DNA of 64,000 bases, taken from contig CAMTDV010000027.1 in assembly GCA_947069175.1 (NCBI GenBank), forward strand, positions 39,197,369 to 39,261,368, given 5' to 3'. The position numbers and the translations under genes are program-made. Position 1 is the first letter of the stretch, and each line of letters starts with the position of its first letter. Of the stretch, positions 23,001-33,503 are shown piece after piece. Source of the DNA: Scalesia atractyloides (taxonomy: Eukaryota > Streptophyta > Magnoliopsida > Asterales > Asteraceae). Below the pieces are notes generated by a model, which made no database searches, was not told the DNA's origin, and was given only the letters and a program-made list of their open reading frames with translations.

Positions 23001-24115
23001 GAGTCATACTGATGCTTTGGCAGCCTGTGACATAGCAGTTTTTATTCATGACAGGTAACTGGATTTTGTTCACAGTTATTTATTAACTTGTGTAAAGTAT
23101 GGTTACTCAATATATATTTTACATCTATGAAAATTTTGTTTGGGTGACTTGGTACCATATTTGTATGTTTAAGTATGATTCTTCTTTATAGCTGCGTTTC
23201 ATCTTTGATTTGTAGTTCAAGAGAGTCTTCATGGATACGCGCAACAGAGTTACTTGTTCAAGTTGCGAGTCATGGCGAATCTACTGGTTATGAAGTTCCT
23301 TGCATCATTGTTGCAGCCAAAGATGATCTCCAACCTAATACAACTGCAATACAAGATTCAACAAGGGTATACATCTTTATTAGTTAAATAAATAAAATTA
23401 TTTATAAAATAATAAGTTGTGGAACTTTCAACTTAAGAAATTATTTAATATTTGAAATATTTGATTTTCTAGGTGAGTCAAGATATGGGATTACACGCTC
23501 CTATACTGATAAGCATAAAGCTGGGAGACTTCAATAATGTATTTAGGAGAATCGTGAAAGCAGCATCGCACCCGCATTTGAGCATTCCTGAAACTGAAGC
23601 TGGAAAAACTCGAAAACAGTATCACAGGCTTCTTAATCGATCCCTAAAGGCCGTTTCAGGTTAAGTGAGAATATTTTTTTAGTCCAATTTCATGGCAGCG
23701 TTATCCTGATGTTATAAAAAACGTTACATTTTCGTCATTTTTTCCGGAAAAAAGGTGACCGCAATGCGCCTAAAACAATGATCCGTAAACAATGAGCTAG
23801 GTGGACCATTGTAGGGGTGTTATGGTCATTTTTCTTCAAAAATGGCCAATATGTTCAATGACGAAAATGGACCAAATCAAACCATAAAAGACATTTAAAA
23901 AAAATACTAGAGATCTAATTTCTCGTATATATCAATTCTGTTGTAGGAGGCTCGGAAGCCGATTTTTTTTGCCAAACCATTAAAAATCCGCCTTTATTGA
24001 TCACTCACTTTGTTGGTTTATGTATGTTCTCACGATTATAGTGGGAGCTGCAGTTGCAGTGGTTGGGCTAGCTGCATACCGTCTTTACGCTACAAGGAAG
24101 AATGCCTCATCCTAA
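17004..24115 (+). CDS. MIRO1: Mitochondrial Rho GTPase (MIRO), 14 exons
   Basis: Outer-mitochondrial-membrane GTPase with two GTPase domains flanking two EF-hands; in plants it acts in mitochondrial morphology, movement and ER contact (family knowledge). Exons by GT-AG boundaries and reading frame: 17004-17209, 17743-17875, 17983-18132, 18225-18401, 18489-18740, 19214-19283, 19476-19531, 20039-20120, 20760-20971, 22066-22135, 22942-23054, 23216-23366, 23473-23659, 24042-24115. After ignoring one extra T, the phases give 643 residues, close to plant MIRO length. Visible: P-loop GDRGTGKS (19-26), GCKLDLRD, EF-hand 1 loop DHDKDGALSDAE (206-217), EF-hand 2 loop DGDGDGVLSAPE (326-337), second P-loop GPKEAGKS (430-437), and a C-terminal tail anchor VGAAVAVVGLAAYRLYA. 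Exon 6 is 70 bp where 69 is needed: a run of six T at 19257-19262 shifts the frame just before EF-hand 2. This may be a sequence error or a real lesion. Confidence 0.9.
18741..19213 (+). mobile_element. Helitron-type 3' terminus in MIRO intron 5
   Basis: At 19145-19157 a short perfect stem (CCGCA/TGCGG, loop ACG) is followed about ten bases later by CTAG at 19168-19171 and then T. This is the hairpin-plus-CTRR|T end of plant Helitrons. The 5' TC end could not be located, so the interval given is the intron that contains the element. Upstream in the intron are two near-identical TTTAGTCCCTCTACTTT phrases (about 18840 and 18880). Confidence 0.45.
20154..20548. mobile_element. Mutator-type MITE (foldback) in MIRO intron 8
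   Basis: A 395-bp element whose ends are long inverted repeats: the left begins TTCGTCCCTGAGGTTTGGCC and the right ends GGCCAAACCTAAGGACGAA. Both arms continue inward through the CGACTTTCGTC and GGATCC regions. It is flanked by the 9-bp direct repeat AATGACATT (20145-20153 and 20549-20557), the size made by Mutator-like transposases. It is non-coding and lies wholly in the intron. Confidence 0.7.
21054..21872 (+). mobile_element. TRIM-like miniature LTR retrotransposon in MIRO intron 9
   Basis: An 819-bp element with 122-bp LTRs (21054-21175 and 21751-21872) that differ at two positions by eye. The PBS TGGTATCAGAGCC (21176-21188) directly follows the left LTR, the polypurine tract GCGGGGGAG precedes the right LTR, and the 5-bp TSD GAAAC lies at 21049-21053 and 21873-21877. 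The 575-bp interior has no ORF and includes a GC-rich CCGCCG stretch. It therefore depends on proteins from another element. The LTRs begin TA rather than TG in both copies and end CA. Confidence 0.9.
22500..22890. repeat. Diverged inverted repeat in MIRO intron 10
   Basis: The phrase around 22535-22570 (CTTAGAGACTAG...AAACCG) recurs inverted at 22838-22860 (CGGTTTAGTCTCTAAG). Both outer sides have TCCTCCCC- and TATATGTATA-type sequence, suggesting a decayed foldback element. In between lies a run of GTAACATATGTAACAT-type short repeats (22570-22660). No TSD was recognised. Confidence 0.4.
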
Positions 24116-24996
24116 AACATCTTTCGCGCTAAAATCCACAAACTGAATTTGGATTCAAGTCGTGTTTATCTCTTGCATCTCGTATATAATTATAGTCGTG
24201 TAAAGAAACATGTTGCTAGTGTTTAACACTCACTGAGACACTATATTTTTGGTTCTAAATGGTTATTATATCTTTACTCAAATTGTTACCATCATCACAT
24301 ATAAGGTGGTAACAACCTGTTTCCAAGGCAAATGTGTTCAAGCTATCGCCAAATTGTTGAAGAAACTGTCCACTACTATACATCATCAAACACTTAACTA
24401 TAAGTTGTGTTTAGATATTCCATTCAAAGTAGTTTTCGGTTTTGAATACTAAAGTCGGATTATAACTAAACAAATTTCATGTTGTTAGCTAATTAAAATT
24501 TCAATAAAACGTTGTCGTTCTAGTGAAGTAACAGTTATAGGTTCCCTCTAGACAAGATTGATAGATGGATGACAATGAGACAGGTTTGAGACAAATATTC
24601 GATTGTAAAACTGTGTCTTAAACTCAACTCAATACCTACCCGTTAGGTATCAAGTATACGCTTATTTAAATTTGTCGAAAATCACCAATTGTGGATTATA
24701 ACTTTTATATAGTTTATATTTTAACAAGTGCGAGTTTTAGACGAATTCAAGATATAAAAATCACACTCTATTACTTGAGTATAAGGAAATAAAAATAAAA
24801 CTTATCGTGCATGGTTGGTTAAACTAGGTATGTAACTTTCAGGGTTCATGTAATACCATGTTCGTAATAAAGACGTAAAATTTTACTATTAGGGTGTGAG
24901 AAAACAGCAAAATGGAAAACATTAGACCCCTCGCACTCTAAAAACCCTGTGGTTACAAACTTCGACAAAATTTGTGGAGGGAACCCAAAACACAAA
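24116..24996. other. MIRO-ERCC1 intergenic region
   Basis: This 881-bp stretch holds the MIRO 3' UTR (an AATAAAA word near 24504) and the ERCC1 promoter and 5' UTR. No additional gene or element is seen. Confidence 0.5.
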
Positions 24997-27900
24997 ATGG
25001 AAAACAGCAATCAAAACCCTAACACCAACAATCCATCTTCATCATCGTCATTCGTGATCAAGATCCCCTCATACGAAGAAGTTATTCAGTCCCAATCACA
25101 ACCACCTGCACAGTCTCTCTTCAAATCTTCTCAGACCTTCACTCAAGCCTTCAAATCCATCAAAAACTCCGAGTTTTACGTTCCGCCTCCCTCCTCCTCC
25201 TCTTCACAATCGCAGTCAAGGTGACGCTGCTAATTCATTTCTGCATTTTTTTTGGTTCTGGTTTGTAAAATTAGGGTTTTGTTTGTTTTTTAGGGATAAT
25301 TCTACACAGTCTGCTGCTGCGAATCAGGCAGGGGCATCATCGTCTTCTGCGCAAAATCGGAATGCGATTCTTGTTAGTAATAGACAGGTGATAGATATTG
25401 TTTTATAAGAAATTTTTAACTCTGTTTATATATTGCTGTAAGGGCTATTGTTTATTTGATTTGTTCTTGAAATTTTAGCTGCTTAGCATTTTACTAGTTT
25501 ATGCTCTATTAGCTTTAAGACTATGTGTGCCAGATTAACTAAAGAGTGAAAAAGCGCAGTCTTAAACTTATCACCTGTCTGGGAAAGTTTTTATTTAATC
25601 ATATGAAATTACATAAAATATTCTACAGCTATAGCATTGTTGGTATTAAATGCATAACATAGTTTGAATTAGAATTGCATTTGAATAGCAGTTTGAAACC
25701 GTAAGCTCATAAGGACCATAATCGTAGTTCGAGTCTTTTCATTAGGAAGCACTGCAAAGGATCAACTAAAGAGATTTCTATTTATATCAAGAAGGTTGCA
25801 GTTATGATTGCAACTTTTTTTTTTTCATAAAACATGCTATACTGTGTGTATCTGACTGAGTGTCAACAAATGGGGAACTTTTGAAAGTCTGGATACTAAT
25901 ACTTAGAATGGAAATAGATATACATACTCATGCTCGCATATGTAGATGGAAAATTGATTGGATAGGGTAAATTAACAGTGATTGGAATTTCATGTTCGTT
26001 GATGAAGAAAAAATTGTATGATCAAGAATCCGATCCGGTCCATTGCCTGGAACTCTGCATGTATATAATCATCTCTCACCTAATTCATTTAATCCTGTCT
26101 TATATTATATTCTTTTTCATGCAGAAGGGGAATCCTTTGCTCAAACATATAAGAAATGTGAGATGGGCTTTTTCAGATATCGTCTGTGACTACATGTTGG
26201 GGAAAAACTCATGTGCTCTTTATCTAAGGTTTGTCCTTTAACCCAATTGACTATCCGCCAACAGACATTCAGTTACTCATATATAACTAGATGTACCTTT
26301 TTATATTATTTTTTAAAAATATTTTAACTTATCTTTTCTTTACTTTCATTTAATCATTGTGATGTTTTAACTGCAGCCTTAGGTATCATCTGCTTCACCC
26401 AGATTACTTATATTACCGAATAAGGGAATTGGGAAAGAACTTCAAGCTTCGTGTTGTTTTATGCCATGTTGATGTTGTAAGAATATTAACATCTTAACTG
26501 TTATTTATGATTTTTAATACTCATTCAGATTGTATAAATAGATATGATTTTGAGGGTATACTTGTGTTTGATTGATGAATCTTTTTGTTGAAGTTTGTAA
26601 GTGCAAGGAGTGAAGGTATATTGGCATTTTATCTATTTTTACTCATGAGTTTTGTTGTTTTATGTTCCAGGAAGATGTCGTGAAACCATTGTTGGAAGTC
26701 ACAAGAACAGCTCTACTTCATGACTGCACACTTTTGTGTGGTTGGAGGTATGGTGTAAATGTATAAATCTAAATTATATACAGCATATACGTCTTGTTTC
26801 TATGATCATATATATTTGTAAGATTGTGTTTTAAGGCATAATTTGTACGATTAAAGTTAATTGCAGTATTACAAAATATTTTTTATTAATCTATATTGTA
26901 ATGTGCATTGAAAATACACTTGTGAACTTTTGACCCGTTTTACTTATTTTCTTTTTGGCCAAACCTTATAATTTACTCATTTGACGAAAATACCAACTAA
27001 AATCATTGTTAAAGAATCCTATATTATTTAGTTTTTATATGAAAAGTTCTATAAATTTTAATTTAGTAGTCATGAATAGTTAAGTTGAATGATTATATAA
27101 AAAGTTAAGAAATAAATATTTATACTAAATACCTTCTTCAATGTAAACTAAAAGTTATCTAATAATAAATATTAATGTATAAATTGATAAATTGAACAAA
27201 TTTGTATGTGCTTGCGTCTGTTAAAAAAACTCATTGAGATTTGATTTCCAATGTTTGTTGCAATTATTAGCTTGAGTACCCAAACATCAGTTACAGTGTC
27301 CTCAAATCTCCATCAAACCCAAAAATGACACTAGGGTTGCAAGCTAATTATCGGTAACTGATATATTGGTAATCAAGCTAAATAATTGCAACAAATATGG
27401 AAAATGAAATCTTGATGAGTTTTTCTCTATCAATTTGAATACTAATATTTTTATTAAGTTTAGGTTTACATGTAAGAATGAATATTATATATATATATAT
27501 ATATATTACTTTTTAGCTTTTAACATTTTTATATGATTTTTAAATCTAACTATTTAAATTACTAAATTAAAATCTATAGAATGTTACGGGTGTTTCATTA
27601 GAGAACTAACCAAATCCTAAGCATTCTTTGTTTCAGCTTGGAAGAATGTGGTAGGTATCTGGAGACAATAAAAGTTTATGAAAACAAGCCTGCAGACCTC
27701 ATTCAAGGCCAAATGGATACAGACTATTTATCACGTGTATGAGTTTTTTTTTTTAAATTTCCATTCAGCATTTTCTACAGCAATTTTTACAGTTTTTTGG
27801 GCTTTATTTATGGCTATCATAGATTCCATTGGGCTCAAGTATTTAGTGGATTTTTCCGTGTTATATAATTTTTTTGTTACTTCCCTAACGAACTACATTT

Positions 27901-28874
27901 GCAGCTCTCACACGCTCTAACATCAGTTCGACATGTCAATAAGACAGATGTGGTTACTCTTGGTTCTACATTTGGGGTACTTCATCTTCTTCCACTTGTA
28001 CTCTTGGGAATGTAGGGAGTGTTTGGAACTTTGGATACAAAAAGAAATAATCATGTTGTTGATGTTGCGAATGTATTTAAATATTTCGCTTTTTTGCACC
28101 CTTTAATTTTTGATTATATTGGCCCCAAAAATATGAAAAAATTGCAATCACTTCTCTGACCACTACAAAACTGATTAATGCACCTTCACATCATTAAACA
28201 TTAGAGTCTATTGGCTTGAATTATTATTGTAATTTCTCCGAGTATTTGTTAACCAAGATTTATTAATCTTGTTTTGTTAACATTGTCTACCATTCTTCTC
28301 AGTCTCTTTCTCATATAATGGATGCCTCGATGGAGGACCTTGCACGTTGCCCCGGCATTGGAGAGCGTAAAGTATCTCTTTATTCCTATCTCTTTATTAT
28401 GTTTTCTTATTTTTTTACCATTTTCTAAAACCACACATTGATTTTGCTGTCCAATAAGTCATTGGAAAAAGATGGGCGGGTTGGTAATGGGTCAAATGAA
28501 TTTTTTTTTTTGTAAAAAGTCGACGTCTTAAGTATGATTACAAGATTTATTATATTGTCAGTAACAATCAAATCTTTTGATTGCTTCTCTTTTTACTAAT
28601 TGTTGACCAGGTAAAGCGTTTGTACGACACATTCCATGAACCATTCAAACGCACTATTCCTAAACACCCTTCAACAGCTGAAACATCTGCACAACAATTC
28701 ACTCCAAGTGAATTAAAAGAAGACCAGAAGGAAACATCACACTCAAGTAAGCGCAATAAAAAGGAAACGGATCTAACCGTTAAATCTGCTCTTTCAGCAG
28801 CTTTTGCAAAATACAAGGAGAAAGTCGGTATGGAAACTAATCATCAAAAAGAATACGAAAACCAGAAACAATGA
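24997..28874 (+). CDS. ERCC1: DNA excision repair protein ERCC1, 9 exons
   Basis: Non-catalytic partner of the XPF/RAD1 nuclease in the nucleus; the pair cuts 5' of bulky lesions in nucleotide excision repair and acts in recombination (family knowledge). Exons: 24997-25220, 25294-25387, 26125-26228, 26377-26476, 26671-26747, 27637-27736, 27905-27976, 28303-28371, 28611-28874. All are GT-AG and phases close without shifts, giving 367 residues. The N terminus is Ser/Gln-rich with IPSYEEVIQSQ. The central ERCC4-fold domain (about 101-230) runs from ILVSNRQKGNPLLKHIRNV through LRYHLLHPDYLYYRI and VVLCHVD to LLCGWSLEECGRYLE. The double HhH that binds XPF follows (about 234-300): MDASMEDLARCPGIGERKVK. 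The C terminus is Lys-rich. An in-frame ATG at 24949 would add 16 residues; I prefer 24997 because its context is AAAATGG and plant ERCC1 proteins start near the SYEEV motif. Confidence 0.93.
27045..27588. repeat. Foldback (MITE-like) inverted repeat in ERCC1 intron 5
   Basis: AT-rich arms are inverted relative to each other: GTTCTATAAATTTTAATTTA at 27046 against AAATCTATAGAAT near 27570, and AACTCATTGAGATTTGATTT near 27228 against GAAATCTTGATGAGTTTT near 27409. A (TA)n run lies at about 27488-27507. Divergence is high and no TSD was found, so this is an old insertion, fully intronic. Confidence 0.5.
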
Positions 28875-30580
28875 TCAAAAAGCTTTTACTTGATGGATTG
28901 TTGACTAGTGAGAATATTTAATTAACAAGTTTATTTAGTTGTTTTATCGAAAGTAGAATGGAAATGTATAGTGGCTGTACATAGAGTCACACTGCCAAAT
29001 CCTAGCAAATATGCCATGGCTGGTTTTGTGATGAGGGTAATCTGTGCCAAATGGGAGTTGAATGGACTGGTCATTTTTGCAAGTAATTTGTGCTTTTTCA
29101 TGGTTCGGATTTTGGTTGTTTGAACACCAAACGAGCTTGAAAGTTTGACATGAAAGTGATAATCGTGTTAGCCAAATGAACATGTATGTTTTTACATACT
29201 AATACTTTAAAGAATATAGATTTACAGCTTATATAGCAGTTAAGTACAAGTTAGAAAATAAGATGCTTATTTATCTGTCTGCAATTTGTGTAAAACAACT
29301 AATTAGTTAAGTTCCTATGTAAATCAATTTTTTTAAAGTCAAAACAAGTTGATCAAATGTTTTAACCCATGAACCTGACAGGTGACATATGGTAGGTTTG
29401 TGTATTGTCATAAAGTTACACATCTAGATGTGCCTCTAGGATTACCTGAGCGCAAACCACCTCAAAACAGTAATGTAGAGAGGAGTCTAGAAATTCACTT
29501 GAGTGCATTGTTATTCATTAGGTTTCTTGACCCTAGCAACCCAAGTAACTATTCCAGGTTCACGCGAGTGCAAGGGGTCAACTATCATGCTATACAATCA
29601 AGTGCAGAGTAGGCTTTGCACACAAGGTTCTATCACACACAATGTCCCTTTATGCCTGGGCAGAATTTGCGCTCAACCCATATGTACATTTCACCCAAAC
29701 TTGTGCATGACAACAATACGCGATCATGACCTCACGCAATGTGTCGAGCATGAACTACATTACACCTACCTTAGGAAGCGAAATCTACAAAGTGTAACCT
29801 CCACTATGTGCACACGCAAAGCGACATGCAAGCTGTGAAGTGCGAAGTACTTGATTGACAAGGAAAACGTAGATCCAAACCTTGTTGACGACAATGATGA
29901 TTCTGATCTGAAAAAATATCAAGTTTGACATTATGATTCCATTCCGTGTGAAACACAAACCTTTAAAGTCCCATGAAAAACTGAAAAAAAATTATCAAGC
30001 TTGGATTGCAAACATACCTCAAACTTGGTAAAATGCAAGAAAAAAAATCTGGAGCTTCAACTCGGGCTCGATTCTGACTAGATAACCCGAACCCGGTCTC
30101 TTTCTATCTCTTGAGTTTCTCTAACTTGGTAAAATGCAAGAATGAGAGTCGCATGCATCCCTTCCCATATCAAGGTTATGATGTTATTTACCAAATTACC
30201 CTTGCTATACCAAAGTCTTAGTAAATGAGCTCCCCTCTCTCTTTTTTTATACTATTAATTACTTTTTCGCCCTTCCAAAATAACAAATTTTATCCAAAAT
30301 TGGGATGTTACAAGTCTAACATCCTTACAATAGGTTTCGTCCTCAAAACCGGTTAAAAATTAAATAAAAACTGGTAGACCCTTTCATCTCTTCTTCTGAT
30401 TCATTCCTATGTTGCTATTAAACCTTTAACTTGCGAAGTTGCTCCTCCTTCAAGTCAATAACTATTGTTGGTTCCTTTACCTGGTTTTGTTGGTAGCCTA
30501 TCTTGGTGTCACCGTTTCGTCAACAAAACATACAAGACTGAAGATGTACTATGTGGCAACTAAGATAAACTTCATAATCG
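28875..30580. other. Intergenic region downstream of ERCC1, unassigned
   Basis: Contains the ERCC1 3' UTR and then sequence without a recognisable gene. The phrase CTAACTTGGTAAAATGCAAGA-type recurs around 30020 and 30121, suggesting small duplications. The open frames at 29382-29838 on the plus strand resemble no family I know. Confidence 0.3.
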
Positions 30581-30589
30581 TTATGTAAT

Positions 30590-31000
30590 TTGTTGGGCAT
30601 GCAGTTCCGTTCACATCGGCCAATACCTTAAACGATCCCATGTGCCTCTTGTCTTAGATTCATTTGCTCACAAGTTTTGGCGTTGCCTTTCGTGGATATG
30701 TCTTCATCAGTACTCTGTTCCCGATGTCGAGCTTCTGATGCCATCCTAGAAAAATCCTGATGTATCCCCTTCCGATCGCTATGAAATGTTTCATAATTTT
30801 ATTCCTTTTTCTACTTGTCCGAGAAATTGATCTTCTTGTAGCAAAAATGCACATTCAAAGTCCTTGCGTATAGACTTTCCTCTATTAGCATTCCTCGAAC
30901 CTCTTGGAGAATCATATCACAACATACTATGAGTAAGTACCATGATATACCTATCATAACGTACATTCGTGTCAGAGTAAACATGTACAAGGTCCGCAAG
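30590..31000 (-). pseudogene. Ty3/Gypsy pol C-terminal remnant
   Basis: The minus strand reads LDIGNRVLMKTYPRK (about 30745-30700) and then, after stops, RHMGSFKVLADVNGTA (about 30650-30600). This resembles the end of Gypsy polyproteins (VGDRVLLKVSPWKG... and RYVGPFKVLERVG...). The match is weak and broken. Confidence 0.4.
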
Positions 31001-31196
31001 CCATCCCTATCTTTACCCTATTCTGTACCAATGCAAACACGTACAAGGCTCACATGCCTTCCCTATGGTCATATTGTTAGGCTACTCGGTATGGGAGAGG
31101 GTAGTTCTCAAAGGATGTTCCGCCACGTAGGATGAGTGTGAGGATGGGCGTAGAGGGGATGGACCTAGGGAAATCGAGGATGGGGCTGTCACACCC

Positions 31197-32181
31197 AGAC
31201 CCGAAGCAGAATAGGTGATCTGGGCATGATTGGGTTAACTCGAGAGCTTATGACTTGCTATTACTTGTTTTAAATATTCATTAATTCATATCAAGTGTCT
31301 CACAATACAAATAATTCACATAAACAATTACAAACACAAGACGATGTTTATAACAAGTATATTGCACTAATTCGTTTCTTGTTAACTAAGGCCCATCCTA
31401 TGCCCAATCTTCTCTTCGTACCTGTTCACCTATATCATGTGTAAAATGGTTTTTGGGTCAACAAAGGTTGGCGAGTGAATCTAAGTTAAACATTTAAACA
31501 GTTTGTTAAATTGGTTATTTCAATAAAAATGTGCATGGACCATATATGAGCATATGTATATATAATTAAATCACAAACCACATAATATCAACAATGAACA
31601 TATGAACATGATGAATGATGAACTTGAGATCAAAGCTCAATCAAACGCAACCGATCCAATGAGGCACCTGATGCTCAACTCGTATCCCACGAGGAACTGA
31701 TGGGCCTTAAATGAATGATTGCACTGAAATGATAAAATGTAACCAACATAACCACAACAAACAAATATACACATTAGATCGCATAATGGTGGTAGCACAT
31801 GTATTTGTATAAATAAAGTAAATTACGACACATGATACACCCCAAAACGTGAATAAAAAGGGAATTTGTAAGGATTCACTCACAGTGTTTGCGTTTTTAA
31901 TCCTTTGTGAAAAACAACACGAGAATAAGGAGAAAATCCAGTTGATAAGCGTGATGTAAGCTAGACAAACGAATGCAACAAAAAAAGTAAATGTTTTGCT
32001 AGGCATAGCTAAATGAACGAACGTGATATGTCAGACTCGTTGAGCCTAACGAGCCTCTACAAGGCTATGAAAAGCCTAAAGGCGAGCCTAAACTAGGCTA
32101 CCTTAACGAGCCTAATGCTCCTTAACTAAGAACCTAAACTAAACTAATTAAACTAAGAAAGCAATAATAAATGAATATTAA

Positions 32182-32221
<40 letters not shown>

Positions 32222-33287
32222 AAAAACAAAAAGAAAGATTACCTCGAAGAAGAACTTTACAAAATGAGAAGAGCTTGAAGGGCAGCACCTCCTCGTCAAA
32301 AGCGGAAATAAAAACTACTACACACCACACCCAAAGGGGTATTGTGCTTGTGGAGCCACCAACTTTGGTTATTCCACTTGTTTATACTCAAACTAGGAGT
32401 TGCAAGCTATAAAGAACCAAGCAAGGGTATTTATAGGTGTGAAATAGAGCACAAAATGGTGATTGGGGCGATGTGGGATGACTTTAAAACAAGATTTCCG
32501 CGTCTTTCAAATCAGCAACAAACACCAAACTTGTTTTCGCGATTCCCGCTTCGTTATAACTCCGTTTCACGCACGGTTTTCGCCTACGTTCATTATTTTC
32601 AGAGTACTGTCATACGGAAGAGAGTAATCCAACATCCATGGTGTCGAGAATTCGGCTTAACCTTGGGTCTTGATGCAGGTCGAGGGTTATCTTCTAAAAC
32701 TTGTGTTTGTGATTCCCGTTACACTGGAGCTCAATTTTATGCACCATTTGAACCTACTTGATCCTTAGTATACCAAGTATATCTTGGAGCTTTGAATGGA
32801 CCAGAATGATAGCTCAAGGATGGAGAAAAGTTAGCAAGAAAGTCACCCGAAAGTCATCTTATGACAAAACTAAGAATACGACATATAGAGCTTTTTACTT
32901 GCGATCATTTATATCTAAACTCTCCAAAACACAATGTCCTATTTTAGGGCATTTATATAATGAAGTTTGAATGATAAGAAGGTTAGGATGTGATGTGTTA
33001 GGTATGTTCACGAGGTCTCCAAAGTTTTTGATTAACTTATGGAAAACCTTAGTTTTAGACCTTGAGATATGGAGTTGCTTCAAAATACATGGAAATGAAT
33101 TTACGAGGTTGTCTAAAACATGTATAAGACTATAAATCACCAGATATGATAACATGTATGATCAAAACATAGAATCCAAGACATTTTATTGCTTAAACAT
33201 TAAACAAAATTACGTGGAATATGAAAGCGGATCGAGTTACAAACAGGTCGGGTTTTAGGATTCATTCAATTTTTGACGAATGTTACA
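31197..33287 (-). mobile_element. Solo LTR, Ty3/Gypsy type (2091 bp)
   Basis: Plus-strand ends are TGTCACACCC and GAATGTTACA, so on the minus strand it is TGTAACATTC...GGGTGTGACA. It is flanked by a perfect 5-bp duplication GGGGC (31192-31196 and 33288-33292). A minus-strand TATA element CACCTATAAATACCC lies at 32425-32439. An (AAT)n microsatellite lies around 32180-32215. No internal region or second LTR remains, so the element was reduced to a solo LTR by recombination. Open frames inside (for example 32342-32761) are not genes. Confidence 0.85.
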
Positions 33288-33292
33288 GGGGC

Positions 33293-33503
33293 AAACAATA
33301 TATATATATATATGTGTGTGTGTGTGTTGTATGTATATGTGTGTGTGAGAACGGGAGGCCCGACTAGAATGCCTGCAGGAGGACGGAGACGGCGTCGATG
33401 AGGGTGCAGAAATGGTGTGCAGGGGCGGCGCCGGGCTCGATGCTAGGACGCTGCCCACATCAAGTACTCTTACATTCTACATGTCTCGTAGGTACCATTA
33501 TCC
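33293..33503. other. Microsatellite and GC-rich island between two LTR elements
   Basis: A (TA)n(TG)n tract at about 33298-33348 is followed by about 100 bp that is strikingly GC-rich for this window (33349-33450). I do not recognise the latter; a captured gene fragment is possible. Confidence 0.4.

Noticed and set aside
24949..24996. Upstream in-frame ATG extending ERCC1 by 16 residues
   Set aside because: The extension has no resemblance to ERCC1 N termini; the ATG at 24997 has better context and position.
29382..29838. Two overlapping plus-strand open frames downstream of ERCC1
   Set aside because: No domain, no splice context and low-complexity composition; probably chance frames in repeat DNA.
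32342..32761. 139-residue open frame
   Set aside because: Lies wholly inside the solo LTR with GGGGC duplication and in antisense to its TATA orientation.
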